Positions 62,820 through 64,000 of a DNA stretch of 64,000 nt are shown here, one piece after another (within the stretch, counting starts at the first letter, position 1; each line of letters starts with the position of its first letter). The stretch lies in assembly GCF_014779595.1 (NCBI RefSeq), contig NZ_JACXZT010000009.1:129378-193377 (forward strand). The letters run 5' to 3'. The stretch comes from Halomonas sp. ML-15 (GTDB lineage Bacteria; Pseudomonadota; Gammaproteobacteria; Pseudomonadales; Halomonadaceae). A program made the position numbers and the translations under genes. The notes beneath the pieces are model-generated. The model was given only the letters and a program-made list of their open reading frames with translations. It was not told the origin of the DNA and searched no databases.

Positions 62820-63569
62820 GTGAAAATGCTGCTGCGTGGCGTGGGTGTCGGCCTGCTGGTGGTTGCCCTGCTGCTGGCCGGCCCCCTATGGATGCTGGCC
62901 AGCGGCGCGGTGCCGCTGGATCGCCACTGGTCCTCGGCGGATCGTACGCCCGCGGGGTTGGCGCCGGAGACGCCCGGTACGCCGGTGGTGCAGGTCTACG
63001 CCGCACGCGCCTTCGGCTGGCGTGGCGCCTTCGGTGTGCACACCTGGATCGTGACCCGCGCCGAGGGCGAGGAGGACTTTCGCCTGCACCATGTGCTGAG
63101 CTGGCGGCGGCCCACGGTGGTATCGGGCGTCGATACACCGGATCGCGCCTGGTTCGGCAATCCGCCGACGCTGCTGGCCGACTATCGCGGCGAGGCGGCC
63201 GCCGCACTGGTACCGCTGATCGACGCCGCCATTGCCGACTACCCGGAGCCCGAACGCTACCGCGCCTGGCCCGGGCCCAACAGCAACTCCTTCGTCGCCT
63301 GGGTCATACGCGAGGTGCCGGGGTTCGACGCCGCCCTGCCCGTCACCGCGGTGGGGCGCGACTACCTGTTCGGCGAGGGCTGGGCGCCGACCACCAGCGG
63401 TAGCGGCTACCAGCTGGCGCTGGGTGGGCTGTTCGGCGTCAGCGTAGCGCGGGTCGAAGGCCTCGAGATTACCCTGCTGGGCCTGACCTTCGGCATCGAC
63501 GTCCGGCGACCGGCGCTCAAGCTCCCCGGCGTCGGGCGGCTGGGGATGGCGCCACTCGCACCACGCTAG
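62820..63569 (+). CDS. DUF3750 family protein
   Basis: A 249-residue protein from the GTG at 62820, with AGGAGG eight bases before it. An N-terminal membrane helix or signal (residues 6-26) precedes a periplasmic domain. It has 'ARAFGWRGAFGVHTWIVTR', 'GPNSNSFVAWVIREVPG' and 'ALGGLFGVSVA', markers of DUF3750, an uncharacterised family that resembles NlpC/P60-like hydrolases. ATG 62826 is an alternative. Confidence 0.82.
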   Translation: MKMLLRGVGVGLLVVALLLAGPLWMLASGAVPLDRHWSSADRTPAGLAPETPGTPVVQVYAARAFGWRGAFGVHTWIVTRAEGEEDFRLHHVLSWRRPTVVSGVDTPDRAWFGNPPTLLADYRGEAAAALVPLIDAAIADYPEPERYRAWPGPNSNSFVAWVIREVPGFDAALPVTAVGRDYLFGEGWAPTTSGSGYQLALGGLFGVSVARVEGLEITLLGLTFGIDVRRPALKLPGVGRLGMAPLAPR

Positions 63570-63744
63570 CGGCATGGCGCCAGCGGTAGGAAAGGGCTTG
63601 AATTGGTAACGTCAGCCCCCATGCATGATCAGGCACGTCACTACCCTCGCGCCGCCGCACGCTGCTGCGGCGGCGCGGTGGTTGCACCAAGACTGAACGC
63701 TTCTGCATCTACAACCCGATCACAGATATCAGGAGGTGATTTGG

Positions 63745-64000
63745 ATGTCGGTACAGACCGCTACCCGCCATGCCCACTACCATTCACCGGCTGCGGATCA
63801 ACGTGATCCCTATCCAACGCGCCTGTCGCGGCCGCTCGACATGCCGTGGCTGAAGCGCCGTGAGGCGGTGGTCAAGGGCGCCGCTGAGGATGGCCCCTTG
63901 AGTCAAGACCAGCTCGATACCTTCGAGCGGCAGGGCTTTCTGTTCGAACCTGATTTTCTCACTGGCGCAGAGCTCGATGCTATGCGCAATGAGCTCAAGG
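63745..64000 (+). CDS. ectD: Ectoine hydroxylase EctD, 3' end beyond the window
   Basis: EctD is the Fe(II)/2-oxoglutarate dioxygenase that makes 5-hydroxyectoine, a compatible solute of halophiles. Only the first 85 residues are in the window. They begin MSVQTATRHAHYHSP and contain 'DPYPTRLS', 'DMPWLKRREAVVKG' and 'QLDTFERQGFLFEPDFL', matching Halomonas EctD closely. A full AGGAGGTGAT lies four bases before the ATG. The iron-binding residues lie beyond the right edge. Confidence 0.95.
   Translation, partial: MSVQTATRHAHYHSPAADQRDPYPTRLSRPLDMPWLKRREAVVKGAAEDGPLSQDQLDTFERQGFLFEPDFLTGAELDAMRNELK

Overview
The window is a piece of a gammaproteobacterial chromosome, almost certainly Halomonas or a close halophilic relative. 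Reasons: a high-GC backbone, the start of an ectoine hydroxylase gene (ectD) at the right edge, Pseudomonas/Halomonas-type core gene orders (bamE/fur, recN, grpE-dnaK-dnaJ, dapB-carA-carB-greA, yhbY/rlmE-ftsH-folP-glmM-tpiA-secG, tRNA-Leu, tRNA-fMet, rimP-nusA-infB-rbfA-truB-rpsO), and a Pseudomonas-like ssrA (tmRNA) gene beside smpB.

Layout. (1) 1-6.8 kb is accessory DNA ending at the 3' end of ssrA: an unrecognised protein cut by the window edge, a decayed fragment that looks like the C-terminal part of the DarG antitoxin, a DUF4143-type AAA ATPase, an array of three 23-bp-phased repeats, and a type I restriction HsdR with its YgjP-like metallopeptidase partner. No hsdM or hsdS is in view. 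(2) 6.9-15.9 kb is core: ssrA, smpB, ratA/rnfH, bamE, fur, recN with a LexA box, then the chaperone cluster grpE-dnaK-dnaJ with two excellent sigma-32 promoters. (3) 15.9-30.5 kb is a foreign, AT-richer island between dnaJ and the dapB-car region. It holds a complete-looking DNA phosphorothioation defence system: restriction genes dptF-dptG-dptH rightward, and modification genes dndB-dndC-dndD-dndE leftward, meeting tail to tail. The dndB promoter carries two operator-like sites of the form TACG-N10-CGTA, the motif I recall as the Salmonella DndB target. Further upstream, an IS1595-family element (1047 bp, perfect inverted ends, 8-bp target duplication) sits in the exact centre of what would have been a perfect LexA (SOS) box. 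(4) 30.5-54 kb is core metabolism and translation: DUF2218 and EamA genes, a metallo-beta-lactamase-fold gene, dapB, carAB (with a terminator-like hairpin just before carA), greA, yhbY, rlmE, ftsH, folP, glmM, tpiA, secG, two tRNAs and the rimP-to-rpsO operon. (5) 53-64 kb is a series of small housekeeping or poorly known genes (isochorismatase-like, yaaA, Tas-like aldo-keto reductase, Sel1 repeats, exonuclease-like, LOG-like, DUF501, ybaK, PatB-like C-S lyase, thioredoxin with TPRs, DUF3750), ending in ectD.

The most interesting biology is the phosphorothioate island: its regulatory DNA (candidate DndB operators over a good promoter and a LexA box split by an insertion sequence), its in-frame 9-bp tandem repeat inside dptH, and the absence of a local dndA cysteine desulfurase. 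The left-edge region suggests a second defence cluster (type I restriction with decayed DarTG) beside ssrA. All calls come from reading the sequence; no database search was possible.
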